From contig NZ_AOIJ01000051.1 of assembly GCF_000337175.1 (NCBI RefSeq), positions 148,777-212,776 of the forward strand: a stretch of DNA of 64,000 nucleotides. Reading direction: 5' to 3'. Shown here in pieces: positions 9,576 to 18,803 of the stretch (positions are counted from its first letter, which is position 1; every line of letters begins with the position of its first letter). The DNA comes from Natrinema gari JCM 14663 (lineage in GTDB: Archaea; Halobacteriota; Halobacteria; Halobacteriales; Natrialbaceae). Under the pieces are notes generated by a model. It saw nothing but the letters and a program-made list of their open reading frames with translations. It was not told the origin of the DNA and made no database searches. A program made the translations under genes and the position numbers.

Positions 9576-10388
9576 TTACGGGACGGCGGTCGCGACGACC
9601 TCGACGAGCAACGACGTGGCGGCCTCCGGGTCCTCGATGTCGTACTGCAGTGCGATGTAGAGCAGCCCGAACTGGAGGGCGTTGAGCGTGGCGTGGGCGG
9701 CGATCGGAACGAAGAGGTTGTCCGTTTTGGCGTAGAGGAAGCCGAAGATGAGCGCGCCGCCGAAGACGACGACGATGGGGACCACGGTTGCGAGCCGCGA
9801 CTCGGACAGCAGGGCGTACGACAGCAGATGGACGAGCGCGAAAATCGCGCTGGCGATGACGATCGCGTTCCTCCGGCTAAAGGCGTCGTAGAGCCGCTTT
9901 TGCACGACGTTCCGGAAGAGGAACTCCTCGGCCGGCGCGTTGAAAAAGAAGACGATGCCGATCATGATCAGCACCATCTGCGGGTCGTTATCGATGAGCG
10001 ACATGACCTGGTTGTCGGCCGACGGCAGGGAAAGCGACTGGACGACGACGTTGACGAGGACGTAGAACGCGATGATACCGACGATACCGCCGACGACGTA
10101 CAGCCACTCCCGCCTCGTCGGTGCCCGCAGGTCGACGTACGACCAGCCGCGATCGGTCGCGGCGAGATAGAGCCCGCCGGCGAGGGCGAACCCGAGGAAG
10201 TTCAGGCTCATATATACCGTTCGGGCGGTGATCGACGCCTCCGCTGGCGACTCGATCAGCAACGGGTCGAGCGCGATGGCCGGAAGCGTAGCCAGGTTCG
10301 CGGCGAGAAGGCCGAACGCCGTCAGTCCGACGGCGATGAGTGTCGATCGGAGCGGCCCGTCTTGGCGCTGCCGGTCGGATGTTTCCAT
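9576..10388 (-). CDS. CPBP-family intramembrane metalloprotease
   Basis: About 270-aa polytopic membrane protein of the CAAX protease/bacteriocin-processing (CPBP, Abi) family. The glutamate pair and arginine of the first motif are in APAEEFLFRNVVQKRL and the His motif is FALVHLLSY, which together form the predicted intramembrane metal site. About six to eight hydrophobic segments are present. The start at METSDRQRQ (10388) is preferred. Substrate unknown; it lies head-to-tail with hjc, 56 bp upstream of it. Confidence 0.87.
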   Translation of the reverse strand: METSDRQRQDGPLRSTLIAVGLTAFGLLAANLATLPAIALDPLLIESPAEASITARTVYMSLNFLGFALAGGLYLAATDRGWSYVDLRAPTRREWLYVVGGIVGIIAFYVLVNVVVQSLSLPSADNQVMSLIDNDPQMVLIMIGIVFFFNAPAEEFLFRNVVQKRLYDAFSRRNAIVIASAIFALVHLLSYALLSESRLATVVPIVVVFGGALIFGFLYAKTDNLFVPIAAHATLNALQFGLLYIALQYDIEDPEAATSLLVEVVATAVP

Positions 10389-10467
10389 GGACGCGGCTAC
10401 GACCACCGTCCCCTTGGGCGTTCCTCTCTCGGAACCTGGTCGGCCGACGACTCCCGTCCGGACGGGG

Positions 10468-13400
10468 TCACTCCGCCGCCGCCGGCAGTTCGTCCTCGAA
10501 CAACCGTGCCAACACCCGCTGCTGACCGATCCGCAAGTGTCGGTTGACCGTCGGTTGCGTCACGCCGAGCATCGCAGCGATCTCCTCGCCGGTGCTCTCT
10601 CGAGGCCAGTCGAAGAAGCCGGCGAAGTAGGCCGTCCGCAACACCTCGAGTTGCCGGTCCGTGAGGGCGTCGAACAGGGAGGCCACGAGTTCGCTTCCCG
10701 TTCCCGTCGGGCGCTCGACGTGGCTGCGAGCCTGCAGTTCGACGGTCGCGTACTGGTCCCGAAGCGTCTCGACGAACTCGCGAACGTCGGTTCCCGTCGG
10801 GACATCGACGGTCACCTCGATGCCGTCGTCGGTCGCGTGCATCGAGCGCGGACTGGCACCGTGACGGACCAGCCGCGAGGCGACGACATCGCCGGTGATC
10901 GTCGCCTCGAAGCGACAGTTACCGTCGGCCTCAGCGAGCAGCCGATAGTCAGTGACTGAAACGAGATCGTCGAGAATCGACCGCACGTCGTCGGCCGGAA
11001 CGCCGCTCGTTTCGAAGAACAACAGCGTCTCGTCGGTCGAGTGTGAGCCGAGCCCCTCGTACTCGACGTGGGTCCCCGTGGTCGTCGCGATGCGAGAGAG
11101 CAGATCGTCCGCGCCCCCGATCCGGAGCGTGAGTTCGAGCAGCCGCTCGGCGTGGAGCGCCTCCCGCGTTTTCACCGCCGTAATCGCGTTCGCGATCCCC
11201 TCTCCGAGTTCCGTCAGTACCGTCCGCTCGAGGTCCCCGAACGCGTCGGGCTCGGCGGCGTACACCGTGAGAACGCCGTAGGTGTACTCCGCGTAGGACA
11301 GCGGGACGCTGATGACCGACTGGAACCCACAATCCAGAGCGTGTCGCCGCCAGCCCTCACCCTGGAGCCCCTCGACGGCGTTCGAGACGAGCGACGTCGT
11401 TTCCGTTCGGGCGGTCCGGACGGCGGGCTCCATCGACGCGTCGTACTCGAGGGACACGTCGTCCAAATACGTCTGTCGCTGTCCGGCCCAGGCGCGGGGT
11501 TCGAGTCGCGTGCTGCTGGGGTCGAGGGTCCCGATCCACGCGAACGCGATGTTGTCGGCCTCGAGCAGGCGGTCGGGAACGGTTCGCTCGATTTCGGCCC
11601 TGCTGTCGGCCCCGATGAGCAACTGATCGATCCGCCTGATGAGTTCCGTGCTCTCGATCTGGCGGTTGAGCCGCCGGTTTCGTTCCTCGAGTTCCGCTTC
11701 CCGCTCGCGGAGGCTGGCCTCGCTCTCGAGGCGGTCGAACGCGGCCTCGGTCGTGGCGACGAGCGTCTCGATCAGTCGCCGGGCGTCGGCGTCGATCGGG
11801 GTCTCGCCCGACGCGACCGCGAACACGCCGTGATCGCCGATCGGGACGACGGCTCCGCTCTCGACGGTCGAGCCGAAGACTCGTGACTGATCGAACGACA
11901 TCGGATCGTCGACCACGGTTCCAGTTCCCGTCACGTAGGCGTTCCAAAGGACGGAGTCGCCGTCGCCGACGGCGACCGACGGCGGGCCGTCACAGAGCGT
12001 CTCGAACCCGTCCGTGTAGACGACTGGCTCGAGCTGGTTCACGTCGGAATCAAGCCGATAGACGGCCACGCCAGCGGCGTCGAGGATCTCCGCCGCGGTG
12101 TCGACGACCAGCTCCGCGATCTCCGCGTCGGTCTCGGTCCCGAGCAGATCGCGGGCGGCGCTGTGGAGCGACTCGAGTGCCAGTTCGCGTTCCTTGTGCG
12201 CAGTGATGTCCTGAATCGTCCCGCGGACGCCGACGATGTCGTCGGACTGGCGGCCGCCGCCGGACCGGCGTCCGTCCGTGCGGACGGGTTCGCCGATCGA
12301 CCGAACCCACCGTTCGTTCCCCTCGACTGTCTGCATGCGGTGTTCGATCTCGTAGCTCTCGCCGTCCTCGAGCGCCGCGTCGACGGTATCGAGGACGGCG
12401 GGTCGATCCTCCGGATGCGGGAACGAGGACGCCAGGTCTGAATCGAGTGTCACGTCGGCCGGGAGTTCGTACAGGCGACGCAGCCCATCGGTGAAGGTCA
12501 CCTCCCGCGAGTCCCCGCTGACATCGAGTTCCCAGCCGCCGATGCCGGCGAGGCGTTCGGCCTGTTTGAGCAGTTCCGTCGTTCGCTCGAGGTCACGTTC
12601 GCGCTCCTTGCGCTCGGTGATATCACGGACGACGCCTGCAGTCCCGGCGAACTCGCCGTCGGGCATCGGCAACAGCGCCATGTGGTTTTCGATATCGATC
12701 TGTTCGTCATCGGCCGTCTCGAGGACGACCTCGACCGTTCGAGAGGGTTCGTCGAACCGCAGCAGTTCCCGAATCATGTCCCGTGCCCGCTCGATGTCGT
12801 CCGATGGAATGATCGCCGCGGCGTGTTCGCCGATCAGGTCCTCGGGGTCGTAGCCGAGTATCGGCTTGGCGGCGTCGTTCAGGAAGGTGAACCGCCCCTC
12901 CGCGTCGAGCGTGTACACCAGTTCATCCAGCGCCTGAATGATCGTCTCGAAGCGCTCGAGGTCACGTTCGCGCTCCTTGCGCTCGGTAATGTCACGGACG
13001 ACGCCTGCAGTCCCGGCGAACTCGCCGTCGGGCATCGGCAACAGCGCCATGTGGTTCTCCGTATCGATCTCGTCGCCGTCGGCGGTCTCGAGTTTCATCT
13101 CGAACGTCCGAGCGGGGTCGCCGGCGCGCAGCAACTCACGGATCCGGTCGCGAGCCGTCTCGAGGTCGTCCTCGGCCATCACGGTCGAGACGTGCTCGCC
13201 GATCAGGTCCTCAGGATCGTAGCCGGTGATCGACGTGAGAGCGTCGTTCAGGAAGGTAAACCGCCCTTCCGCGTCGAGCGTGTACACCAGTTCGTCCAGC
13301 GCCTGAATGATCGTCTCGGACCGCTCGAGTTCGCGTTCACGCTCCTTGCGCTCGGTGATGTCCTGAAACGAGCCCCGGAGCTTGACGATTTCGCCGTCGT

Positions 13401-14937
13401 CGGACCCCGACCGACAGTCGGCGGGGTGTGGGGTCTCGTCGTCGTCTCGGATGGGTTCACCGATCGTCCGAACCCACCGCTGCTCCCCGTCGTCCGTGAC
13501 CAGACGGACTTCGAGATCGTACGGCTCGCCGTCCTCGATCGCACGCTCGACCGCCCCCTCGATCAACGGCCGGTCCGCCGGGTGATAGAACTCGAAGGCC
13601 CGATCCAGACCGATCTCCGCGTCGGGCGGGAGGCCGTGAATCCGGTTGACCTCGTCGGTCCACCGGGGGTCAGGCGGCTCCTCGGTAACATCGAGTTCCC
13701 AGGCCCCGACGTTGGCCAGCCGCTGGGACTGTTCGAGCATGTGCATGGTCCGCTCGAGGCGCGTTTCGCGCTCGCGGAGTCGCCGCTCCGTTGCCTTGCG
13801 GTCAGTGATGTCCCGGCCGATTCCGACTTCGACCGCGTTGCCGTCGGGATCCTCGAGCACCGAGGCGACGAACTCGTACGGTATCGATTCGCCGGATTTC
13901 GTTTGCAACGCCGCTTCGACGTGTGTATCGCCCGTCTCGAAGGCGTCCTCGATCGAGTCGCGGATCACGGCCCGATTCGCCTCGTCGAAGAAGTCCAGCG
14001 CGTGTCTCTCGCTGATCTCGGCGTCCGAGTAGCCCGAAACCTCGACCAGTGTTTCGTTCCAGCGCCGGAAGTTCCCGTCCTCGTCGAGGATGTAGAACAC
14101 GTCGTCTAACGCGTCGATGATGTCGTTCATGAACGCCTCGTGGCGCTCGAGGCGCTGCTCTTTGGCCGTTCGCTCGCTGATGTCGCGACCGATGCCGGCG
14201 ATGACTTCGGTGCCGTCCGGATCGGCGAGCGGTGAGGCGACGAACTCGTACGGTATCGATTCGCCGGATTTCGTTCGTAACGCCACCTCGACGCGCGCAT
14301 CGCCCGTCTCAAGGACGTCCTCGATCGCGGTTGAGACCAGGTCGTGAGCCGCTTCGTCGAAGAAGTCGAGCGCGTGCATCTCGCCGATTTCGGCGTCTGA
14401 GTAGCCCGAGACCTCGCCCAGCGCCTCGTTCCAGCGCTGTACCCGGCCGTCCTCGTCGAGCAGGTAGACGACATCGGTGACGGCATCGAGCATATCGTCG
14501 GTGAACGCACGGGTCTGCTCGAGGCGGCGGTCGCGGTTGCGGGCCACGGTCGCGAGGTCGTCGACGGCTTCCGAGAGCCGTCCGACCTCGTCGTCCCGGT
14601 CGACGGTAAACTCGATCGGCTCATCGCTGGTCGCGTCCTCAGCATCGGTTTCGTCGCCGGCCGACGCGGCTGCATCGCCGTCGAGACGCGAGACGAATCG
14701 ACGGAGATCGGCGGTCAGTCGTTCGATATCGGTCGATCGATCGGTACCGCTGCGCGCGGCGAGTCCGACGACGACCAGCCCGGGTTCCGGCCCCAATCCC
14801 TGTCCGAAGGTCGTGATGTCGGAGACCGCCATTCCGAGACCGACAGCGCCCAGCACGACGACCGCCCCGAGTAGCGGTGCGATCGGCTTCCGTGTGGCAC
14901 CGTCGAGCGTTCCAGTGTGTACCGCGGCGACGACCAT
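10468..14937 (-). CDS. Multi-PAS/GAF bacterio-opsin-activator-type transcriptional regulator
   Basis: 1489-aa regulator with sensory N-terminus and DNA-binding C-terminus; no histidine kinase domain. Order: one hydrophobic helix (about 19-38); an acidic linker and coiled region; PAS1 (about 145-260), PAS2 (270-385), PAS_3-type PAS3 (400-530), PAS4 (540-655), PAS5 (662-780), PAS_3-type PAS6 (785-915); two GAF-like domains (about 920-1065 and 1100-1250); a bacterioopsin-activator domain (about 1255-1410); and HTH_10 (about 1420-1480, DRQLEVLRTAYFAGFFDWPR and GVTQPTVNRHLR). Six PAS domains is an unusually large input array, partly built by tandem duplication. Targets and ligands unknown. Candidate partners are the HalOD1 and pseudo-receiver genes across the divergent promoter. 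Confidence 0.9.
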   Translation of the reverse strand: MVVAAVHTGTLDGATRKPIAPLLGAVVVLGAVGLGMAVSDITTFGQGLGPEPGLVVVGLAARSGTDRSTDIERLTADLRRFVSRLDGDAAASAGDETDAEDATSDEPIEFTVDRDDEVGRLSEAVDDLATVARNRDRRLEQTRAFTDDMLDAVTDVVYLLDEDGRVQRWNEALGEVSGYSDAEIGEMHALDFFDEAAHDLVSTAIEDVLETGDARVEVALRTKSGESIPYEFVASPLADPDGTEVIAGIGRDISERTAKEQRLERHEAFMNDIIDALDDVFYILDEDGNFRRWNETLVEVSGYSDAEISERHALDFFDEANRAVIRDSIEDAFETGDTHVEAALQTKSGESIPYEFVASVLEDPDGNAVEVGIGRDITDRKATERRLRERETRLERTMHMLEQSQRLANVGAWELDVTEEPPDPRWTDEVNRIHGLPPDAEIGLDRAFEFYHPADRPLIEGAVERAIEDGEPYDLEVRLVTDDGEQRWVRTIGEPIRDDDETPHPADCRSGSDDGEIVKLRGSFQDITERKERERELERSETIIQALDELVYTLDAEGRFTFLNDALTSITGYDPEDLIGEHVSTVMAEDDLETARDRIRELLRAGDPARTFEMKLETADGDEIDTENHMALLPMPDGEFAGTAGVVRDITERKERERDLERFETIIQALDELVYTLDAEGRFTFLNDAAKPILGYDPEDLIGEHAAAIIPSDDIERARDMIRELLRFDEPSRTVEVVLETADDEQIDIENHMALLPMPDGEFAGTAGVVRDITERKERERDLERTTELLKQAERLAGIGGWELDVSGDSREVTFTDGLRRLYELPADVTLDSDLASSFPHPEDRPAVLDTVDAALEDGESYEIEHRMQTVEGNERWVRSIGEPVRTDGRRSGGGRQSDDIVGVRGTIQDITAHKERELALESLHSAARDLLGTETDAEIAELVVDTAAEILDAAGVAVYRLDSDVNQLEPVVYTDGFETLCDGPPSVAVGDGDSVLWNAYVTGTGTVVDDPMSFDQSRVFGSTVESGAVVPIGDHGVFAVASGETPIDADARRLIETLVATTEAAFDRLESEASLREREAELEERNRRLNRQIESTELIRRIDQLLIGADSRAEIERTVPDRLLEADNIAFAWIGTLDPSSTRLEPRAWAGQRQTYLDDVSLEYDASMEPAVRTARTETTSLVSNAVEGLQGEGWRRHALDCGFQSVISVPLSYAEYTYGVLTVYAAEPDAFGDLERTVLTELGEGIANAITAVKTREALHAERLLELTLRIGGADDLLSRIATTTGTHVEYEGLGSHSTDETLLFFETSGVPADDVRSILDDLVSVTDYRLLAEADGNCRFEATITGDVVASRLVRHGASPRSMHATDDGIEVTVDVPTGTDVREFVETLRDQYATVELQARSHVERPTGTGSELVASLFDALTDRQLEVLRTAYFAGFFDWPRESTGEEIAAMLGVTQPTVNRHLRIGQQRVLARLFEDELPAAAE
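12587..13324 (-). repeat. Intragenic tandem duplication encoding PAS4 and PAS5 (369-bp period)
   Basis: Two adjacent units share long near-identical stretches at a constant offset of 369 bp (123 codons). One stretch around 12592-12685 matches 12961-13054 and another around 12892-12945 matches 13261-13314, with few changes. The middle of the unit has diverged. The encoded domains both contain IIQALDELVYTLDAEGRFTF. A second, older pair (PAS1/PAS2) shows matching stretches offset by 372 bp near 13862 and 14234. Confidence 0.8.
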
Positions 14938-15118
14938 GCCCCTTCTATGGGACGACTGACAATGATACGCGCGGTTGATTCCATCCCGCGATACCCGTCT
15001 TTCTAGTACGGTTCATCGCGAGCGGTCGACCGCCGAACCGCGACACCCATCACAACGGTATTTGAGCCGCTCGGCCCGTAAACGACGTGATCTGAGCCGT
15101 TCGATCCCCGTGGCTCGT

Positions 15119-15144
15119 CGCGACACTATACACGTAGTGTCGCG
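15119..15144. promoter_or_regulatory. 10-bp inverted repeat between divergent signalling genes
   Basis: CGCGACACTA (15119-15128) is repeated in inverted orientation as TAGTGTCGCG (15135-15144) around a 6-bp spacer, a perfect 10-bp match. It sits 42-67 bp before the HalOD1 start and just upstream of its TATA-like GTGTATAACG (about 15161-15170), on the side facing the multi-PAS regulator. A regulator binding site is inferred; an RNA hairpin is also possible. Confidence 0.5.
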
Positions 15145-15185
15145 CTCGACGCGAAATAACGTGTATAACGGGCAGGCCGATACCG

Positions 15186-15488
15186 ATGGCTCACGTCCCT
15201 TCAATCGAGATGACCGGTACGACACTTGATTACCACAGCGATTCGATCAGCCTGCGCGTCGTCGAGGCGCTCGCGGACACGACCAACACCGATGCACACG
15301 AACTCGAGCCGCTGTACAACGTCGTCGACCCCGAGGCGCTCGATCAACTCTTCCGGTCCGGTTCGGCCGCGGATATCAACGTCGAGTTCGAATACTACGG
15401 CGTGCTCGTCGAGGTTCGAAGTGACGGGACCGTCACGGTCGATGAGCGGAGCCACGACAGTGGCGGCGACACCGGCCCGTCACGATGA
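15186..15488 (+). CDS. HalOD1 output domain protein
   Basis: 100-aa protein with the HalOD1 pattern: ISLRVVEALADTTNTDAHEL, then EPLYNVVDPEALDQLF, then the terminal VLVEVRSDGTVTVDE strand. Function within haloarchaeal two-component-like signalling is predicted but not known. It starts about 20 bp after a TATA-like GTGTATAACG, consistent with leaderless expression, and is 94 bp upstream of the pseudo-receiver/PAS gene on the same strand, suggesting co-transcription. The inverted repeat at 15119-15144 lies just upstream. Confidence 0.8.
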   Translation: MAHVPSIEMTGTTLDYHSDSISLRVVEALADTTNTDAHELEPLYNVVDPEALDQLFRSGSAADINVEFEYYGVLVEVRSDGTVTVDERSHDSGGDTGPSR

Positions 15489-15582
15489 CCACTGGGAGCA
15501 ACGAGCGACGACCGTCCGTCCGCACACGTCGTTACGAGCGGGGACGGGACACCCGATCGGAGACCAATCGGCGGTGTTTTCC

Positions 15583-16383
15583 ATGGTAGCGCCAACAACA
15601 GTCCCCACGGAGCCAACCGTTCGAACGCGACCGACGCGGGTGACCGTCCTGGTCGTCGGCGAGGAAACGGTCCAGGACCGCGTCAAGCGTGCGTTCACCG
15701 ACGAGGGAACCGAAACCACCGTCGAAACAGCCGCCACGCTCGCGGACGCCGTCACGGAACTCGAGACCGACGGCATCGACTTCCTCGTCGTCCCACTGCC
15801 ACGAACGGCGGCGAGTGCGGACACAGCAGGGGAGGCCGAAACAGCCATCGAAACGCTGGATACCCACCTCGAGACGGTCAGGTCCGCCACGCCGGACCTG
15901 CCGATCATGGTTCTCGCAGCCGAACGGACGCCCGCCCTCGCGGAGACGGTCCGGTCATACGACTGGACCGCCGTGATCGAACGGGACGAGACGCGCACGC
16001 GACTCGCCGACCGCGTCCACGACCTCCTCGAGCGCCACCGGCTGACGGCTCTCTCGCGGCGGTCGCTGGCGAGCATCGAGTTCGCCGGGGACGCCATCGC
16101 CATCGTCGACTCCGGCGAGATCCAGTTCGCGAGCCGCGCCTTCGCGATGCAGTTTGGCTACGAGCACGACGCCATCGCTGGCACGCCCTGGCAGGAGCTG
16201 TTCACCGACGACGCCGTCTGCCATCTCGAATCGGCCGCGATTCCGACCGTTACGGAGGGATGGCGGTGGACCGGCAGCTGTACCGGCCGGCGAAAAACAG
16301 GACCGACGTTCGCGGCACGGGTTCGCCTCGGCGGACTCGAGGACGGAAGCTTGGTGTTTGTCGTCAAGCCGATCGACGAGTGA
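15583..16383 (+). CDS. Pseudo-receiver plus PAS domain protein
   Basis: 266-aa protein. Residues about 18-145 have the receiver-domain beta/alpha pattern (VTVLVVGEE, GIDFLVVPLP, LPIMVLAAE), but the acidic pocket is changed and the expected phospho-acceptor Asp position is Pro71, so phosphorylation is unlikely. Residues about 155-260 form a PAS domain (FAGDAIAIVDSGEIQFASR, FGYEHDAIAGTPWQELF). There is no kinase or HTH. It probably acts as a sensor or scaffold with the HalOD1 protein encoded just upstream. The start ATG 15583 is chosen because in-frame sequence before it lacks acidic composition. Confidence 0.75.
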   Translation: MVAPTTVPTEPTVRTRPTRVTVLVVGEETVQDRVKRAFTDEGTETTVETAATLADAVTELETDGIDFLVVPLPRTAASADTAGEAETAIETLDTHLETVRSATPDLPIMVLAAERTPALAETVRSYDWTAVIERDETRTRLADRVHDLLERHRLTALSRRSLASIEFAGDAIAIVDSGEIQFASRAFAMQFGYEHDAIAGTPWQELFTDDAVCHLESAAIPTVTEGWRWTGSCTGRRKTGPTFAARVRLGGLEDGSLVFVVKPIDE

Positions 16384-16645
16384 GGACCAGCGAACGACAA
16401 GTCCCGAAAAGAAGACACCGGCGTGACCGATTTCTACCCCGATAACGGTCCACAATAGCGGAGATTGAAACCCACAACTTTGTGAATAGAGCAGCGGGAA
16501 ATTACAATTCAGATTACAGTTTATGAATACAACGTTGATCTCGCCGATCGATAGTGCGGCTTTCGCGTTCTATTCCGAGAGGAAATATCGACCTAAATAG
16601 TTAGCGCAAAGAAATAAAAAATAGTTACTATTATTAGTGGACGCA

Positions 16646-17125
16646 ATGTCAAACAGCAATCGTCGAACGGTCCTGAAGAACATAGCTGCAGGTGCCACAA
16701 TGACTACCCTCGCAGCCGGGTCAGTGTCAGCAGGCAAAACAATTACCGCGAACGTCGAAACGGAGGGCAGAAACGAGCAGCCCGACCGCTACGACTCGTT
16801 CGATATCGACGTGGTAACGTCGGCCGTTGATCTCCACGATGTGGGAGCGGCCAATACGCACAGCGGCAAAGTCAGACCAAACGAACAGAACAAACACGGC
16901 ACGTACGACGTCGCAGTCGGAGATCAACTTTCCGTGCAGACGTTCTACAATCCCTCGAAAGAGGACCTTCGGATCGAAATGGGCAATACTGGAACGTTTG
17001 TCGACGACGGTGATACTGTCACGTTCACTGTTGAGAGCGGGAGCGGTACCGTGCCCGTAACAGTCGTTGCTCCGTCTACCAACGATCAGGTCGTCAGTTA
17101 CGACATTGCGGTCGATTCCCCATAA
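16646..17125 (+). CDS. Orphan secreted protein with Tat signal
   Basis: 159-aa protein with a twin-arginine signal (NRRTVLKNIAAGATMTTLAAG, cleavage after SVSAG). The mature part is about 125 residues of predicted beta structure with no cysteines and no family I recognise. Composition is less acidic and the DNA visibly lower in GC than its neighbours, and the 200 bp upstream are strongly AT-rich, suggesting acquisition from elsewhere. ATG 16646 is chosen over GTG 16637 because it directly starts the Tat signal. An A/T-rich promoter (AAATAAAAAATAG) begins about 35 bp upstream. Confidence 0.7.
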   Translation: MSNSNRRTVLKNIAAGATMTTLAAGSVSAGKTITANVETEGRNEQPDRYDSFDIDVVTSAVDLHDVGAANTHSGKVRPNEQNKHGTYDVAVGDQLSVQTFYNPSKEDLRIEMGNTGTFVDDGDTVTFTVESGSGTVPVTVVAPSTNDQVVSYDIAVDSP

Positions 17126-17188
17126 ATACGGTTGTTCCGCTGGGAATCGTGTCGACGGGTACGATCCCAACCGTATCTTCTGATTGGT

Positions 17189-17195
17189 TTTTTTC
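17189..17195 (+). terminator. Poly-T terminator tract
   Basis: Seven consecutive T residues, about 64 bp after the stop of the Tat protein gene and in the convergent gap with ahcY. Archaeal transcription commonly terminates at such T-tracts. No strong hairpin precedes it. Confidence 0.45.
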
Positions 17196-17264
17196 TGGTT
17201 CGATGTTGGCGGGACGTAAACCGTTACTACTCGACCACCCGATTCGGACGGCTAGCTATCGTTT

Positions 17265-18554
17265 CTACGTCCCGTGATCCCAGGCGCTCATGTACTCGCG
17301 TTGGGTTTCGGTCAGCGAATCGAAGTCGACGCCCTCGGCCTCGAGTTTGATCTCGGCGATCTCCTTGTCGAGTTCGTCGGGGACATCGTAGACGCCGGCA
17401 TCGTACTCGTCGCCGTTCTCGAGCATCTCGCGCACACAGACGGCCTGAATACCGAACGACTGGTCCATGACCTCGACCGGGTGGCCCAGCGAGACGGGCG
17501 CGGCGAGGTTGACCAGACGACCCTCGGCGATCACGTTCAGCGTGCGACCGTCGTCCAGTTCGTAGGCCTCGACGCCGTCGCGGGCCTCGTAGCGGTCGAC
17601 CGCAAGATCGTCTAACGCCTCGAGGTCGATCTCGATGTCGAAGTGGCCGGCGTTGGCCAGCAGGACGCCGTCTCCCATCTTCTCGAAGTGCTCCTCGACG
17701 ATGACGTCTCGGTTGCCCGTCGTCGTCAGGAAGACGTCGCCGACCGCGGCGGCCTCGGCCATCGGCATGACCTCGTAGCCCTCCATGTGGGCCTCGAGGG
17801 CGCGACGGGGCTCGACCTCGGTGACGATGACGTTGGCGTTCTGTCCGGCGGCTTTCTTCGCGACACCTTTGCCACAGTAGCCGTAGCCCGAGACGACGAC
17901 GTTCTTGCCGGCCCACGAGAGGTTCGTGGTCATGGCGATCGACGCCAGCGAGGACTCGCCGGTGCCGTGGACGTTATCGAACAGCCGCTTCATCGGCGTG
18001 TCGTTGACCGCGAAGACGGGGTACTCGAGCGCGCCGTCGTCGTCCATCGCGCGCAGGCGGTGGACGCCCGTAGTGGTCTCCTCCGCGCCGCCGATGATGC
18101 CGTCGATCAGTTCGGGGTAGTCCTCGTGGATCGCGGCGACGAGATCCATCCCGTCGTCGACGGTGATCGTCGGCTCGTGGGCGATAACGGCCTCGATCGC
18201 AGCGTAGTACTCGTCGTCGTCGACGCCGCGTTTGGCGTAGCTGGTGATGTTCTCGTGGGTGTCGAGCGCCGCCGACACGTCGTCGTGGGTCGAGAGCGGG
18301 TTACAGCCGGTGACGGCGACCTCCGCACCGCCCTCCGCGAGCGTCTCGACGAGCATCGCCGTCTTGGCCTCGACGTGCATCGCCATGCCGATCCGCTCGC
18401 CCGCGAAGGGCTGATTCGCGACGAACTCCTCGCGAACGCGCTCGAGGATCGGCATGTGTTGGGCGGCCCAGTCCATCTTCCGGCGTCCCTCCTCGCGAGC
18501 GGACTCGAGGTCGTCCAGTTGCTCGCTGATCGGTGGATACTCGGTCTCGGTCAT
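17265..18554 (-). CDS. ahcY: Adenosylhomocysteinase
   Basis: NAD-dependent S-adenosyl-L-homocysteine hydrolase producing adenosine and homocysteine, which removes the inhibitory product of methyltransferases. The 429-aa protein has the substrate-binding GCNPLSTHDDVSAAL region, the NAD-binding Rossmann segment VVSGYGYCGKGVAKKA and the C-terminal IKLEAEGVDFDSLTETQREY typical of archaeal AhcY. Cytoplasmic tetramer in characterised relatives. A gene for a deaminase that may act on SAH or related nucleosides lies about 1.2 kb downstream on the plus-strand coordinate (19721-21019), on the same strand. Confidence 0.96.
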   Translation of the reverse strand: MTETEYPPISEQLDDLESAREEGRRKMDWAAQHMPILERVREEFVANQPFAGERIGMAMHVEAKTAMLVETLAEGGAEVAVTGCNPLSTHDDVSAALDTHENITSYAKRGVDDDEYYAAIEAVIAHEPTITVDDGMDLVAAIHEDYPELIDGIIGGAEETTTGVHRLRAMDDDGALEYPVFAVNDTPMKRLFDNVHGTGESSLASIAMTTNLSWAGKNVVVSGYGYCGKGVAKKAAGQNANVIVTEVEPRRALEAHMEGYEVMPMAEAAAVGDVFLTTTGNRDVIVEEHFEKMGDGVLLANAGHFDIEIDLEALDDLAVDRYEARDGVEAYELDDGRTLNVIAEGRLVNLAAPVSLGHPVEVMDQSFGIQAVCVREMLENGDEYDAGVYDVPDELDKEIAEIKLEAEGVDFDSLTETQREYMSAWDHGT

Positions 18555-18803
18555 GGGTTGACTGAGTGCGAGCGGGGCAAAAACGCTACCGAAGCGCTCG
18601 CGTCACGGCGAGAGCGAAACTGGGCAAGAAGCAGAATCGAATCCGCGCCGGTCGCTGGCGCGGGCGTCGGCCGGCTGCCGATCGCCGCGCGCGACCGTGT
18701 CCCGACGCCGTCGAAGACCGTGCCTCTGACAACCCGGTGTCGTCGAACGGCGTCTCTCGGACGCGGATCGAATCCGGTCGGACCGGATCAGGTGCGGTCG
18801 CCG

